In this document: positions 1-8,568 of the stretch, one piece after another
How positions within the stretch are numbered: the first letter of the stretch is position 1
Layout: every line of letters begins with the position of its first letter
Source: Streptococcus himalayensis
GTDB lineage: Bacteria; Bacillota; Bacilli; Lactobacillales; Streptococcaceae
Reading direction: 5' to 3'
NCBI RefSeq assembly: GCF_001708305.1
Contig: NZ_CP016953.1
Span: 639,501-703,500 of the forward strand
Length of the DNA stretch: 64,000 nucleotides
The notes under the pieces: model-generated
The model's database searches: none
The model's input: only the letters and a program-made list of their open reading frames with translations
What the model was told of the DNA's origin: nothing
Program-made: the position numbers and the translations under genes

Positions 1-833
1 ACTTTGCAGTTCAGCAGATGATGAAAGAGCATTTTCCAGACTATCCTACTTGCGAGCCTTTGCTAAAGGAGAGTATGGAGTTGGCAGCAATTCCTCTAGT
101 TGCTAAGGTGAGCCTGTTTGATACACTCGAGAGTTTATCAGAGACTATTAAGACTAATTATCCGAAGAAAATAGAGGAGTTGGGTCAGTATTATGGCTAT
201 CATCTCTATCGAACTCATGCAGAATGGGATGCGGATGAAGAAAAAATTCGGATTATTGATGGTCGAGATCGCATGCAACTTTTTGTCGACGGAAACTTTG
301 TTTCTACGCAGTACCAGACAGAGATTGGGGAAGACATCTTTGTAGCTGCTGAGCAAAAGAAGGAGCATAGGATTGATATTCTCATGGAAAATATGGGGCG
401 TGTCAACTATGGTCATAAACTTCTCGCAGATACCCAACGAAAGGGAATTCGAACAGGAGTTTGCAAGGATTTGCATTTCTTACTTGACTGGGAACAATAT
501 CCGCTTGAGTTGAAAACGATCAATCAGGTCGATTTTTCAAAAGACTGGCGAGAAAATCAACCTGCTTTCTATGCTTTTGACGTAAAATTGGAAGCGCTTT
601 ACGATGCTTATCTAGACCTGACTGGTTTCGGGAAGGGACTTGCTTTTGTCAATGGTGTCAATATCGGCCGGTTTTGGAAGGTCGGACCGACACTATCTCT
701 CTATATTCCACATGGCTTGCTCAAAAAGGGTGATAATCGTATTGTCATTTTTGAGACGGAAGGGGAATATCGAGAAACGATTCACTTTGTTAAAAAACCT
801 ATATATCAAAAAATAAAGGGGGAAAACTTATGA
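1..833 (+). CDS. bgaC: Beta-galactosidase (GH35, BgaC-like), 3' part only
   Basis: The reading frame is open to the left edge of the window, so this is the C-terminal ~277 residues of a longer protein; the first in-window ATG (18) is not its start. The sequence resembles the C-terminal beta-sandwich part of GH35 beta-galactosidases such as pneumococcal BgaC: FVDGNFVSTQ, MGRVNYG and the ending with FVNGVNIGRFW and LYIPHGLLKKGDN are typical of the galactose-binding-like domains. The catalytic TIM barrel lies outside. It would release terminal beta-1,3-linked galactose from glycans. It is followed by a PTS with an ATGA stop/start overlap (830-833), so hydrolysis and uptake are translationally coupled. 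The family call is fairly sure, the linkage specificity is inferred from the S. pneumoniae locus. Confidence 0.85.
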   Translation, partial: FAVQQMMKEHFPDYPTCEPLLKESMELAAIPLVAKVSLFDTLESLSETIKTNYPKKIEELGQYYGYHLYRTHAEWDADEEKIRIIDGRDRMQLFVDGNFVSTQYQTEIGEDIFVAAEQKKEHRIDILMENMGRVNYGHKLLADTQRKGIRTGVCKDLHFLLDWEQYPLELKTINQVDFSKDWRENQPAFYAFDVKLEALYDAYLDLTGFGKGLAFVNGVNIGRFWKVGPTLSLYIPHGLLKKGDNRIVIFETEGEYRETIHFVKKPIYQKIKGENL

Positions 834-1315
834 CAATTATAGGAACTCGTATCGATGGACGTTTGATCCATGGGCAAGTAGCCAATCTTTGGACTACTAA
901 ACTGAACATTTCTCGTATCATGGTTGTTGACGACGATGTGGTGAACAGTGATATTGAAAAATCAGGTTTGAAATTAGCCTGCCCACCAGGAGTAAAACTC
1001 TCTGTGCTAACCATCGAAAAAGCTGCTGCTAATATCCTAGCAGGGAAATATGACTCACAACGTCTCTTTATCGTTGCAAAACGTCCAGCTCCAATCTTGG
1101 GTTTGGTAGAACGTGGAGTTGCTCTTCCTGAGCTAAACGTTGGAAATATGTCTCAATCGCCTGAAACACGCTCAGTGACACGCTCAGTGAACGTTGTTGA
1201 TGAGGATATTCGTGTCTTCGATGAATTGAATGCCAAAGGCGTGAAATTAATTCATCAAATGGTGCCAGGTGACACCGCTAAAGATTTCTTACCTCTACTT
1301 GAAAAGGTAAGATAG
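830..1315 (+). CDS. gadV: PTS mannose-family IIB component
   Basis: Cytoplasmic phosphocarrier IIB subunit of a mannose/fructose/sorbose/N-acetylgalactosamine family phosphotransferase system, full length at 161 residues. The phosphorylated histidine is in the motif DGRLIHGQV (His14), close to the N terminus as in all members. It receives phosphate from IIA and passes it to the sugar during transport by IIC/IID. Its ATG overlaps the stop codon of the beta-galactosidase gene, and IIC, IID and IIA follow in order. The locus order bgaC-IIB-IIC-IID-IIA-agaS-...-galM matches the pneumococcal bgaC-gadVWEF region, which suggests Gal-beta-1,3-HexNAc or GalNAc as substrate; the exact sugar is inference. 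Confidence 0.9.
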   Translation: MTIIGTRIDGRLIHGQVANLWTTKLNISRIMVVDDDVVNSDIEKSGLKLACPPGVKLSVLTIEKAAANILAGKYDSQRLFIVAKRPAPILGLVERGVALPELNVGNMSQSPETRSVTRSVNVVDEDIRVFDELNAKGVKLIHQMVPGDTAKDFLPLLEKVR

Positions 1316-1359
1316 TATAGTCGTTCATAACATTTAAAAAATTTTTAGGAGGTTACATC

Positions 1360-2271
1360 ATGATTCAATGGTGGCAAATTCTTTTACTTACCTTGTACTC
1401 AGCTTATCAAATCTGTGATGAGTTGACCATCGTATCTTCAGCAGGTTCGCCTGTATTTGCAGGTTTCATTACAGGACTTGTTATGGGAGATTTGAAGACA
1501 GGTCTATACATCGGTGGTGCGCTTCAATTAGTAGTACTTGGGGTTGGTACTTTCGGTGGTGCGTCTCGTATTGACGCAACATCTGGTGCGGTTATTGCAA
1601 CAGCTTTCTCAGTTGCAAAAGGAATCGATGCTGAGCTTGCAATCTCAACGATTGCGGTACCAGTAGCAGCACTTCTTACTTATGCCGATATCCTTGGTCG
1701 TTTCTCAACTACTTACTTTGCTCACCGCGTGGATGCAGCCGTTGAACGCTTTGACTATAAAGGAATTGAACGCAACTACTTATTAGGTGCAATTCCATGG
1801 GCAGCTTCTCGTGCGCTTCCTGTACTTCTAGCTCTTGCCTTTGGTGGTGATTTCGTTCAAGCCATGGTTACAGCTATTGATAATGTGAAATGGGTCGCAG
1901 ATGGTTTGACTCTTGCAGCTCGTATGCTTCCAGGTCTAGGGTTCGCAATCTTGCTTCACTACCTTCCACTCAAACGCAATCTTCACTACTTAGGTCTTGG
2001 TTTTGCAATTACAGCAATATTGACAACTGTATTTGGTGGTCTTCAAACTCTTAGTGGTGCAGTTGGCACACTTGCAGGTGCCTACGATGAATCAGCAGAT
2101 GCTGCAATCGGTTTTGCCTCTTCAGCATTTGACAAAGGCCTTCCAATGATTGGTGTGGCTATCATCGGTATTGCTCTTGCTGTCCTTCACTACAAAAATA
2201 GCCAAAATGTAACAGTAGTGGCAGCGCCATCTAACTCAGAAAGTGGGGAAATCGAAGATGATGAAGTCTAA
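1360..2271 (+). CDS. gadW: PTS mannose-family IIC component
   Basis: Integral membrane IIC subunit (303 residues) that forms the sugar channel with IID. The sequence is hydrophobic throughout, with the family-typical start region (SAYQICDELTIVSSAGSPVFAGF) and glycine-rich segments such as GLYIGGALQLVVLGVGTFGGAS. A good Shine-Dalgarno sequence (TTTTAGGAGG) stands 8 bases before the ATG. The C-terminal tail is hydrophilic and acidic. The IID gene starts inside its last codons, so the two membrane subunits are made together. Confidence 0.9.
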   Translation: MIQWWQILLLTLYSAYQICDELTIVSSAGSPVFAGFITGLVMGDLKTGLYIGGALQLVVLGVGTFGGASRIDATSGAVIATAFSVAKGIDAELAISTIAVPVAALLTYADILGRFSTTYFAHRVDAAVERFDYKGIERNYLLGAIPWAASRALPVLLALAFGGDFVQAMVTAIDNVKWVADGLTLAARMLPGLGFAILLHYLPLKRNLHYLGLGFAITAILTTVFGGLQTLSGAVGTLAGAYDESADAAIGFASSAFDKGLPMIGVAIIGIALAVLHYKNSQNVTVVAAPSNSESGEIEDDEV

Positions 2272-3076
2272 TTACAAACTTACCAAAGAAGATTTTAATC
2301 AAATTAACAAACGTAGCTTGTTTACTTACCAACTTGGTTGGAACTATGAACGGATGCAAGGTTCTGGTTATCTTTACATGCTCTTGCCACAACTTCGTAA
2401 AATGTACGGAGATGGCACTCCTGAGCTAAAAGAAATGATGCAATTGCATACACAGTTCTTTAATACATCACCATTCTTCCATACGATTATCGCAGGGATT
2501 GACCTTGCCTTGGAAGAAAATGAAGGTGTGGCTTCTAAAGATGCGGTTAATGGTGTGAAAACTGGTTTGATGGGACCATTTGCTCCTATCGGAGACTCTA
2601 TCTTTGCGTCTCTTATTCCAGCAATTATGGGATCTATTGCAGCAACGATGGCTAAAGAAGGTGGAACCTTTGTCGGTATCCTTCTATGGATGGCTGTGGC
2701 AGTAGCTTATGATATCTTCCGTTGGAAACAGCTAGAAGTTGCCTATAAAGAAGGTACAAAACTTGTGACAACCATGCGTTCTACATTGACTGCTTTGGTT
2801 GATGCAGCGTCTGTTCTTGGGGTATTCATGCTCGGTGCCTTGATTGCAACCATGATTAACGTAGAAGTTTCTTGGCTTCCACACGTTGGTGAAAAAGCGA
2901 TTGACATTCAAGCTATGCTCAACAGCATCTTCCCACGCTTGGTTCCAGCTGTTATCACAGGAGGAATCTTCTGGTTACTTGGCCGTAAAGGTATGACTTC
3001 TACAAAAGCTATCTTGATTATCATTTGCGTAGCTCTTGGTTTATCAGCTCTTGGTCATTTTGCACTAGGAATGTAA
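2258..3076 (+). CDS. gadE: PTS mannose-family IID component
   Basis: Membrane IID subunit, the partner of IIC in sugar translocation (272 residues from this start). Family hallmarks are the N-terminal RSLFTYQLGWNYERMQGSGYLYMLLP, the FFNTSPFFHTIIAGIDLALEE segment and GLMGPFAPIGDSIF. The open frame extends to a GTG at 2243, but GGGGAA at 2245-2250 is a ribosome binding site for ATG 2258 (or 2261), so the ATG start is chosen. The gene overlaps the 3' end of IIC by 14 bases. IID has no phosphorylation site of its own. Confidence 0.9.
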   Translation: MMKSNYKLTKEDFNQINKRSLFTYQLGWNYERMQGSGYLYMLLPQLRKMYGDGTPELKEMMQLHTQFFNTSPFFHTIIAGIDLALEENEGVASKDAVNGVKTGLMGPFAPIGDSIFASLIPAIMGSIAATMAKEGGTFVGILLWMAVAVAYDIFRWKQLEVAYKEGTKLVTTMRSTLTALVDAASVLGVFMLGALIATMINVEVSWLPHVGEKAIDIQAMLNSIFPRLVPAVITGGIFWLLGRKGMTSTKAILIIICVALGLSALGHFALGM

Positions 3077-3086
3077 GAGGTTGTTT

Positions 3087-3491
3087 ATGAGCAAGCATTT
3101 AGTACTCGTTAGCCATGGTCAATTTTGTGAAGGATTAAAGCAAAGTACAGAGATGATTATGGGACCGCAAGATAACATTCATACCGTATCATTGCTACCA
3201 GCAGAAGGTCCTGAAGAGTTTCAAGAAAAATTCTTAGATACCATTAAAGAATTGGATGATTTTGTTGTCTTTGCCGATCTACTAGGTGGTACACCTTGTA
3301 ATGTTGTTAGTCGACTGATTATGGAAGGACAAGAAATTGATCTCTATGCAGGGATGAATATGCCAATGGTGATTCGATTCATCAATGATGCTCTTCTAGG
3401 AACAACATCACATTACCACGAAAGTACTTCCGAATATGTCCAATATGTCAATGAAATTTTAAATGGCATGGCCGACGATGAGGATGAATAA
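3087..3491 (+). CDS. gadF: PTS mannose-family IIA component
   Basis: Soluble IIA phosphocarrier (134 residues) that takes phosphate from HPr at a histidine in LVLVSHGQF (His10) and hands it to IIB. The ADLLGGTPCN motif is typical of the IIA-Man fold. A TTG six bases upstream is in frame, but ATG 3087 lies 6 bases after AAGAGG and is the better start. The protein ends in an acidic tail (ADDEDE). A rho-independent terminator follows at once, so the transport part of the locus ends here and agaS has its own control region. Confidence 0.9.
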   Translation: MSKHLVLVSHGQFCEGLKQSTEMIMGPQDNIHTVSLLPAEGPEEFQEKFLDTIKELDDFVVFADLLGGTPCNVVSRLIMEGQEIDLYAGMNMPMVIRFINDALLGTTSHYHESTSEYVQYVNEILNGMADDEDE

Positions 3492-3501
3492 ACATGATGT
3501 G

Positions 3502-3536
3502 GAAAGGGGCTGGGATTTCTAGTCCCTTTCTTTTTT
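3502..3536 (+). terminator. Rho-independent terminator after the PTS genes
   Basis: GAAAGGG pairs with CCCTTTC around a short loop at 3502-3530 and is followed by TTTTTT. It separates the PTS genes from agaS. Confidence 0.85.
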
Positions 3537-3670
3537 GAAATGATTTTGTTTACAGTTTTGATGGAACTTGTAGGCAAGATCTGGAAATCATGTGACAAAG
3601 GAGTGAGCAAGATTCGGTTCTAAGACGAATTGCTTTGAAGAAAATTTCTTTCAAGTAATTCAGACTCACT

Positions 3671-3715
3671 GAATATCAAAAATGTACAGGGTTCGTTTGT
3701 CTATTTTTGATATTC
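3671..3715 (+). promoter_or_regulatory. Perfect inverted repeat in the agaS leader
   Basis: GAATATCAAAAA at 3671-3682 is exactly complementary to TTTTTGATATTC at 3704-3715, with a 21-base spacer. It lies between the PTS terminator and agaS, about 50 bases before the agaS start. It could be an operator or an RNA hairpin in the leader; it is not followed by a real T-run, so it is a weak candidate as terminator. The remaining stretch to agaS shows no clear promoter. Confidence 0.5.
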
Positions 3716-3766
3716 TTTGAGGATGATTGGTGAACTTGCTCTTTTCATTTAAGGAGGAAATTTAAT

Positions 3767-4933
3767 ATGTTAAACTATTCTAAAGAAGAGTTGCTCCAGT
3801 TAGGAGCAGAAATTACGACTCGTGAAATTTACCAGCAACCTGATGTTTGGAAAGAAGCATTTGCTGCTTACAAGGATCATGTTCCAGCCATCGCCCAATT
3901 TTTGGCAGAAATTGCTGAAAAACATAGCTATATCAAAGTGATTTTGACAGGTGCAGGGACTTCTGCCTATGTAGGAGATACTTTATTACCTTACTTTACT
4001 TCGATTTATGATGAGCGTCAGTGGAATTTTAGCTCGGTTGCGACAACGGATCTTGTAGCTGGCCCGCTCAATCATTTCCAAAAAGAGGTGCCGACGGTGC
4101 TTGTATCGTTTGCACGTAGTGGCAATTCGCCAGAGAGTGTTGCTGCTGTGGATTTGGCTAAGGATTTGGTTGATGAATTGTATCAAATCACGATTACCTG
4201 TGCGGCAGATGGGAAATTAGCCCAACAAGCGCAAGGAGATGATAGAAATCTCTTGCTTTTGCAGCCAAGTCGTTCCAATGATGCTGGTTTTGCCATGACA
4301 AGTAGCTTTACTTCGATGATGTTGACAGCTCTACTCGTCTTTGATAAGGCAAATTTAGAAGAAAAAGAAGAGAAATTTGCGACCTTGTCTCGTTTGACTG
4401 AGGAAGTTTTAGGCAAGGATCAAGAAGTACAAGATTTAGTGGGATTGGATTTTGACCGTGTGATTTACTTAGGTGCTGGATCATTCTTTGGCCTAGCTCA
4501 CGAAGCTCAATTAAAAATCTTGGAATTAACCGCTGGGCAAGTGGCAACGATGTACGAAAGCCCAGTCGGTTTCCGTCACGGTCCTAAGTCTTTAATCAAT
4601 GACAATACAGTCGTTCTCGTCTTTGGTTCGAATAATGACTATACACGTCAATATGACCTTGATTTGGTCAAGGAAGTTGCTGGAGACAAGATTGCTCGTA
4701 AAGTGATTTACCTTGGTGAAAAAGTTGAAGAACTTGATGATGTTCATCAAGTGCCACTTGGGTGTGGTGGTGTCTTAAGTGATATTTACCGCGTCTTTCC
4801 ATATATCGCCTATGCTCAACTCTTTGCCCTTTTGACATCCTTGAAAGTGGAAAATAAACCAGATACTCCATCTCCAACAGGAACTGTCAATCGTGTCGTG
4901 CAAGGTGTGATTATCCACGAATTTTCAAAATAA
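3767..4933 (+). CDS. agaS: AgaS-type sugar isomerase/deaminase (SIS domains)
   Basis: Member of the SIS (sugar isomerase) family, 388 residues, two SIS domains: the first carries GAGTSAYVGDTLLPY (about residues 62-80) and SFARSGNSPES (about 113-123), the second GAGSFFGLAHEAQLKILELTAGQ (about 236-258) and ESPVGFRHGPKS. AgaS deaminates/isomerises galactosamine-6-phosphate to tagatose-6-phosphate. It is followed 20 bases later by tagatose-bisphosphate aldolase, which fits that pathway well. GGAGG sits 8 bases before the ATG. Tagatose-6-phosphate kinase and GalNAc-6-phosphate deacetylase are not in the window and must be supplied elsewhere. Confidence 0.92.
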   Translation: MLNYSKEELLQLGAEITTREIYQQPDVWKEAFAAYKDHVPAIAQFLAEIAEKHSYIKVILTGAGTSAYVGDTLLPYFTSIYDERQWNFSSVATTDLVAGPLNHFQKEVPTVLVSFARSGNSPESVAAVDLAKDLVDELYQITITCAADGKLAQQAQGDDRNLLLLQPSRSNDAGFAMTSSFTSMMLTALLVFDKANLEEKEEKFATLSRLTEEVLGKDQEVQDLVGLDFDRVIYLGAGSFFGLAHEAQLKILELTAGQVATMYESPVGFRHGPKSLINDNTVVLVFGSNNDYTRQYDLDLVKEVAGDKIARKVIYLGEKVEELDDVHQVPLGCGGVLSDIYRVFPYIAYAQLFALLTSLKVENKPDTPSPTGTVNRVVQGVIIHEFSK

Positions 4934-4953
4934 GCTAGAAAGAGGAAGAATAC

Positions 4954-5976
4954 ATGAAAAAATTAAGACTAACTGAAGGAAAACTTCGTCACTTGCAAAA
5001 CTTATCCGATGAAAATGGTGTTATTGGAGCCTTGGCGATTGACCAACGGGGTTCATTGAAAAAAATGTTGGCCAGTGGTAAGATTGAGACGGGTGAAGAT
5101 GGAATTGTCACCTTTAAGGAATTGATTTCAACAGAACTAACTCCGTATGCGACTTCTATCCTTTTGGATCCTGAATATGGGGTTCCAGCAAGCAAACTTC
5201 GTGCTGAAGGAGCTGGTTTGATTGTCGCTTATGAAAAAACGGGCTATGATGCGACAGAAGAAGGTCGTTTCCCAGATTTATTGCCAAATTGGTCTGCCAA
5301 ACGGATTAAAGAATTGGGTGGCGATGCGGTGAAAGTTCTTCTATACTATGATGTAGATGACAAACCTGAAATCAATGATGTCAAACATGCCTGGGTAGAG
5401 CGTGTAGGTAGCGAATGTGTGGCAGAAGATATTCCTTATTTCCTTGAAATCGTGACGTATGATGCGAGCGATGAAGATGTGAAGAGTGCGGCCTATGCCA
5501 AAGTGAAAGCCCACAAGGTAAATGAAGCGATGCGTGTCTTTTCAGATGCTCGCTATCAGGTAGATGTCTTGAAAGTGGAAGTGCCTGTAAATATGAATTT
5601 CGTGGAAGGCTACACTGCAGAAGGTGTCGAAGCTGTTCATACCTTGGATGAAGCAAAAGCTTTCTTCAAGGAACAAGCGGAAATTACTCACTTGCCATTT
5701 ATCTTCCTCAGTGCGGGTGTGAGTGCGGAGCTCTTCCAAGAAACCTTGAAAGTAGCTAAAGAAGCAGGTTCAAACTTTAATGGTGTGCTTTGCGGACGTG
5801 CAACTTGGAAAGACTCTGTAGATGTCTTTGCAAACGAAGGGGTAGAAGAAACTCGTGCATGGCTTGCTAGCGAAGGTCGCAAAAATATCGAAGATTTGAA
5901 CGCCGTTCTTGCAGATACAGCAGTGAGCTGGAAGGAAAAAGTGGAAGTTCCTTACGAGGACGTTCGCGGATTTTAA
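4954..5976 (+). CDS. lacD: Tagatose-1,6-bisphosphate aldolase
   Basis: LacD-family class I aldolase (340 residues) that splits tagatose-1,6-bisphosphate into dihydroxyacetone phosphate and glyceraldehyde-3-phosphate. The Schiff-base lysine is Lys207 in [12 protein letters not shown]-terminal [15 protein letters not shown] and the [13 protein letters not shown] region are typical. It is slightly longer than the usual 325-330 residues. It lies in the agaS transcription unit and completes the tagatose pathway for galactosamine or galactose-6-phosphate derived carbon. LacD can also serve as a signalling paralogue in some streptococci (LacD.1 of S. pyogenes); nothing here decides that. Confidence 0.92.
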   Translation: MKKLRLTEGKLRHLQNLSDENGVIGALAIDQRGSLKKMLASGKIETGEDGIVTFKELISTELTPYATSILLDPEYGVPASKLRAEGAGLIVAYEKTGYDATEEGRFPDLLPNWSAKRIKELGGDAVKVLLYYDVDDKPEINDVKHAWVERVGSECVAEDIPYFLEIVTYDASDEDVKSAAYAKVKAHKVNEAMRVFSDARYQVDVLKVEVPVNMNFVEGYTAEGVEAVHTLDEAKAFFKEQAEITHLPFIFLSAGVSAELFQETLKVAKEAGSNFNGVLCGRATWKDSVDVFANEGVEETRAWLASEGRKNIEDLNAVLADTAVSWKEKVEVPYEDVRGF

Positions 5977-6003
5977 TTTCTAAAAGCCAATCATAAACAG
6001 CAT

Positions 6004-6035
6004 AAGGGGTGTGGACAAAAGTCCTCTCTCCTTTT
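6004..6035 (+). terminator. Imperfect hairpin plus T-run between lacD and galM
   Basis: AAGGGGTGTGGAC at 6004-6016 folds on GTCCTCTCTCCTT at 6021-6033 around AAAA, with two T-T mismatches, followed by TTTT. It lies just before the galM ribosome binding site and probably acts as a partial terminator that lowers galM expression. Confidence 0.55.
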
Positions 6036-6053
6036 TGCCATAAAGGAGGAGTT

Positions 6054-7088
6054 ATGAGAGCCATTCGAGTAGATGTATTTGGACAGATCAATGGGCAAGA
6101 GGTTCACCGTTATCAGCTGGAAAATGAAGCGGGGTATCGTTTGTCTGTGATGAACTATGGTGCGACGATTTTGGAATATCAGGTGCCGGATCGATTGGGC
6201 ATGACTGCTAATATTATTGTAGGCTATGATTCTTTACAAGCTTACATCGGAAATAGTCCCAAGCATGGGGCTAGTATTGGGCCGGTAGCTGGGCGGATTG
6301 GTCAGGCTCAGTTTACCTTGCAGGGGGAAAGCTATGAGTTAGAGGTCAATCATGCGACTAACTGCAATCATAGTGGCTCTACTGGCTGGGATAGCAGTAT
6401 CTTTCAGCTAGAGGAAAAAAGCGATAAATCCGTGACTTTTTACCTAGAGCGACCTGATGGAACAGGTGGTTTTCCAGGCAATCTGAAGATTTGGGTGACG
6501 TATGGTTTGTCTGAAGAGGGTGAAGTTGAGGTATCTTATCAAGTGCAGACAGACCGAGATACCTTGATCAATCCGACTAATCATAGCTATTTTAACCTGA
6601 GTGGCAATGTGTTTCAGACAGTGGATGACCATGAATTAACGATTTATTCAAGAGGTGTTTATCCAGTGGATGAGGTCAGCTTGCCAGCTCTGCAGGTTGA
6701 TGGTCAGGCTGAGTTTGTTAAGAATTTGCAGACGGGAGTGGGTCTTGGGAAGGTATTTGCGTCGCAAGATCCGCAGATTGCTATTGTAAATGGTGGACTG
6801 GATCATCCTTTCTTGTTGGATAAGAGCAATCCAGTGGCAGTTCGTCTTTATCATCCTTCCAGTGGTCGAGAGTTGATTGTGCGGACAGATTGCCCTGTGG
6901 CTGTGGTTTATACGGCGAATTATCCTGATAATCATGGCGAAAATCGCCCTCTTCACAATGGAATTGCTCTGGAAATGCAACGCTTGCCGAATGCCATTCA
7001 TCGTCCAGAAAAAGAGCAGGTGATTTTGCGGGCTGGAGAGATTTTTACCAGTACGACGACCTACCAAGCTAGTGTTGTAACTGTTTGA
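6054..7088 (+). CDS. galM: Aldose 1-epimerase (galactose mutarotase)
   Basis: GalM interconverts the alpha and beta anomers of galactose and related aldoses in the cytoplasm. The 344-residue protein shows the family motifs NCNHSGSTGWD, NPTNHSYFNLSG (catalytic His), GGLDHPFLLD and the late catalytic Glu in ALEMQRLPNA. An in-frame GTG at 6009 would lengthen it, but TAAAGGAGGAG directly before ATG 6054 decides the start. The epimerase supports the beta-galactosidase that opens this locus. After it the strand holds no gene for 475 bases. Confidence 0.93.
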   Translation: MRAIRVDVFGQINGQEVHRYQLENEAGYRLSVMNYGATILEYQVPDRLGMTANIIVGYDSLQAYIGNSPKHGASIGPVAGRIGQAQFTLQGESYELEVNHATNCNHSGSTGWDSSIFQLEEKSDKSVTFYLERPDGTGGFPGNLKIWVTYGLSEEGEVEVSYQVQTDRDTLINPTNHSYFNLSGNVFQTVDDHELTIYSRGVYPVDEVSLPALQVDGQAEFVKNLQTGVGLGKVFASQDPQIAIVNGGLDHPFLLDKSNPVAVRLYHPSSGRELIVRTDCPVAVVYTANYPDNHGENRPLHNGIALEMQRLPNAIHRPEKEQVILRAGEIFTSTTTYQASVVTV

Positions 7089-7094
7089 GGATTT

Positions 7095-7200
7095 TATACT
7101 CGTCAACAATCAAAATCTGACCTTGTTAACTCACCTTGCTTCAACAGTTTAGCGGACTGTTGAGGGCTGGAAATAATCCTCGGCTAACCTCCGTTACCCC
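7095..7200. repeat. Degenerate intergenic repeat, copy A
   Basis: Contains ACTCGTCAA, ATCAAAATCT, GTTAACTCACCTTGCTT, AACAG...AGCGGACTGTT and GGAAATAA in that order. The same order and words recur on the opposite strand at 34604-34690 (copy B), and in decayed form at 24880-24960, 35855-35915 and 63740-63825. It has no coding potential. It directly follows galM within the 7089-7563 gap; the rest of that gap holds a terminator (7321-7370) and the ruvB promoter. Confidence 0.6.
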
Positions 7201-7320
7201 TGCGTTTTTTAGGACACAAGCTAGGCTCGTTTTATCTACACGAGTTTGGGAGAAAAAGATTTTCACGGTAGAAATTCTATAATTTCATATAGTATCTTTT
7301 ACTAAAATAGATACAAAAAG

Positions 7321-7370
7321 CGAACAAAGAGAGAGTTTTAAGATTTTAATTCCTCCTTTGTTCGTTTTTC
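7321..7370. terminator. Hairpin with flanking A and T runs
   Basis: CGAACAAAG at 7321-7329 pairs with CTTTGTTCG at 7356-7364, preceded by AAAAAG and followed by TTTTTC. It could work in either direction, and would insulate ruvB from galM transcription. Confidence 0.7.
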
Positions 7371-7528
7371 ACTTTTCTAATCAGATTTTTGTCCCAAACT
7401 CCTAGTCATATTTTGGTTTTTATAGAGTACTAGTTTAAATATCGAGCAGGGAGGAAGAGGTGCTGATTTTAAGGAAGTTAGGACAGGCCTTCTTCCTTTT
7501 TAAGGTGTTAAGGTGAAAGAGTTGCCCT

Positions 7529-7563
7529 TTGTCTGTCTCCCTCTTTTTTGCTATAATAGGTCT
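7529..7563 (+). promoter_or_regulatory. ruvB promoter giving an apparently leaderless mRNA
   Basis: TTGTCT (7529-7534), 17-base spacer, TATAAT (7552-7557) with the extended -10 TG one base upstream. The expected start of transcription, about 7 bases after the -10 hexamer, coincides with the A of the ruvB ATG at 7564. No Shine-Dalgarno sequence is present between promoter and ATG. Confidence 0.75.
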
Positions 7564-8562
7564 ATGAGTAGAATTTTAGACATGGAACAATTTGGGGATG
7601 AGGAAGTGGTCGAGCGGACCCTCAGGCCTCAATATTTACGTGAATACATCGGACAGGACAAGGTCAAGAACCAGCTTCAGATTTTTATTGAGGCTGCAAA
7701 GTTGCGAGATGAAGCCTTGGATCATGTGTTGTTATTTGGCCCACCGGGGCTTGGAAAAACAACCATGGCCTTTGTCATTGCCAATGAACTGGGGGTGAAT
7801 CTCAAGCAGACATCGGGGCCAGTTATTGAAAAAGCAGGTGACTTGGTGGCTATTTTAAATGACTTGGAGCCTGGGGATGTCCTCTTTATAGACGAAATTC
7901 ACCGTTTGCCCATGGCTGTGGAGGAGGTGCTCTACAGTGCTATGGAGGATTTTTACATTGATATTATGATTGGGGCTGGGGAGACGAGCCGCAGTGTGCA
8001 TTTGGATTTGCCTCCTTTTACTCTAATAGGAGCGACGACGCGTGCAGGGATGCTATCGAATCCTCTGCGAGCCCGTTTTGGGATTACAGGGCATATGGAG
8101 TACTATGCAGAAGCGGATTTGACAGAGATTGTTGAGCGGACGGCAGACATTTTTGAGATGGACATTACCCATGAGGCGGCGAGGGAATTGTCTCTGCGTA
8201 GTCGAGGGACACCTCGGATTGCCAATCGTTTGCTAAAACGCGTGCGGGATTTTGCTCAAATCAAGGGAAATGGCATGATTGATGAGGCCATGACTGATCA
8301 AGCTCTGACCATGCTTGATGTGGATCATGAGGGGCTGGATTATGTGGATCAAAAAATCCTCCGCACCATGATTGAGATGTACGGAGGAGGGCCAGTCGGC
8401 TTAGGGACCTTATCGGTCAATATCGCAGAAGAGCGTGAAACAGTTGAGGATATGTATGAACCTTATTTAATTCAAAAAGGGTTTATCATGCGAACTCGTA
8501 CGGGGCGCGTGGCGACACAGAAGGCCTATGAGCATTTAGGAATTGCCTATAAAGAAAAGTGA
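7564..8562 (+). CDS. ruvB: Holliday junction branch migration helicase RuvB
   Basis: ATP-driven motor of the RuvAB complex in recombination repair, 332 residues. Visible parts: [13 protein letters not shown] at the start, Walker [10 protein letters not shown], Walker B IDEIH, sensor [19 protein letters not shown], and the C-terminal winged helix ending in [13 protein letters not shown]. The frame stays open upstream to a GTG at 7513, but homologues start at MSRIL, which is ATG 7564. The promoter sits so close that the message seems to begin at this ATG. A nucleotidyltransferase-like gene follows with 6 bases between. Confidence 0.95.
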   Translation: MSRILDMEQFGDEEVVERTLRPQYLREYIGQDKVKNQLQIFIEAAKLRDEALDHVLLFGPPGLGKTTMAFVIANELGVNLKQTSGPVIEKAGDLVAILNDLEPGDVLFIDEIHRLPMAVEEVLYSAMEDFYIDIMIGAGETSRSVHLDLPPFTLIGATTRAGMLSNPLRARFGITGHMEYYAEADLTEIVERTADIFEMDITHEAARELSLRSRGTPRIANRLLKRVRDFAQIKGNGMIDEAMTDQALTMLDVDHEGLDYVDQKILRTMIEMYGGGPVGLGTLSVNIAEERETVEDMYEPYLIQKGFIMRTRTGRVATQKAYEHLGIAYKEK

Positions 8563-8568
8563 GAGACG

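Noticed and set aside
5381..5656. 91-residue minus-strand frame in lacD
   Set aside because: Antisense shadow of lacD with no start signal.
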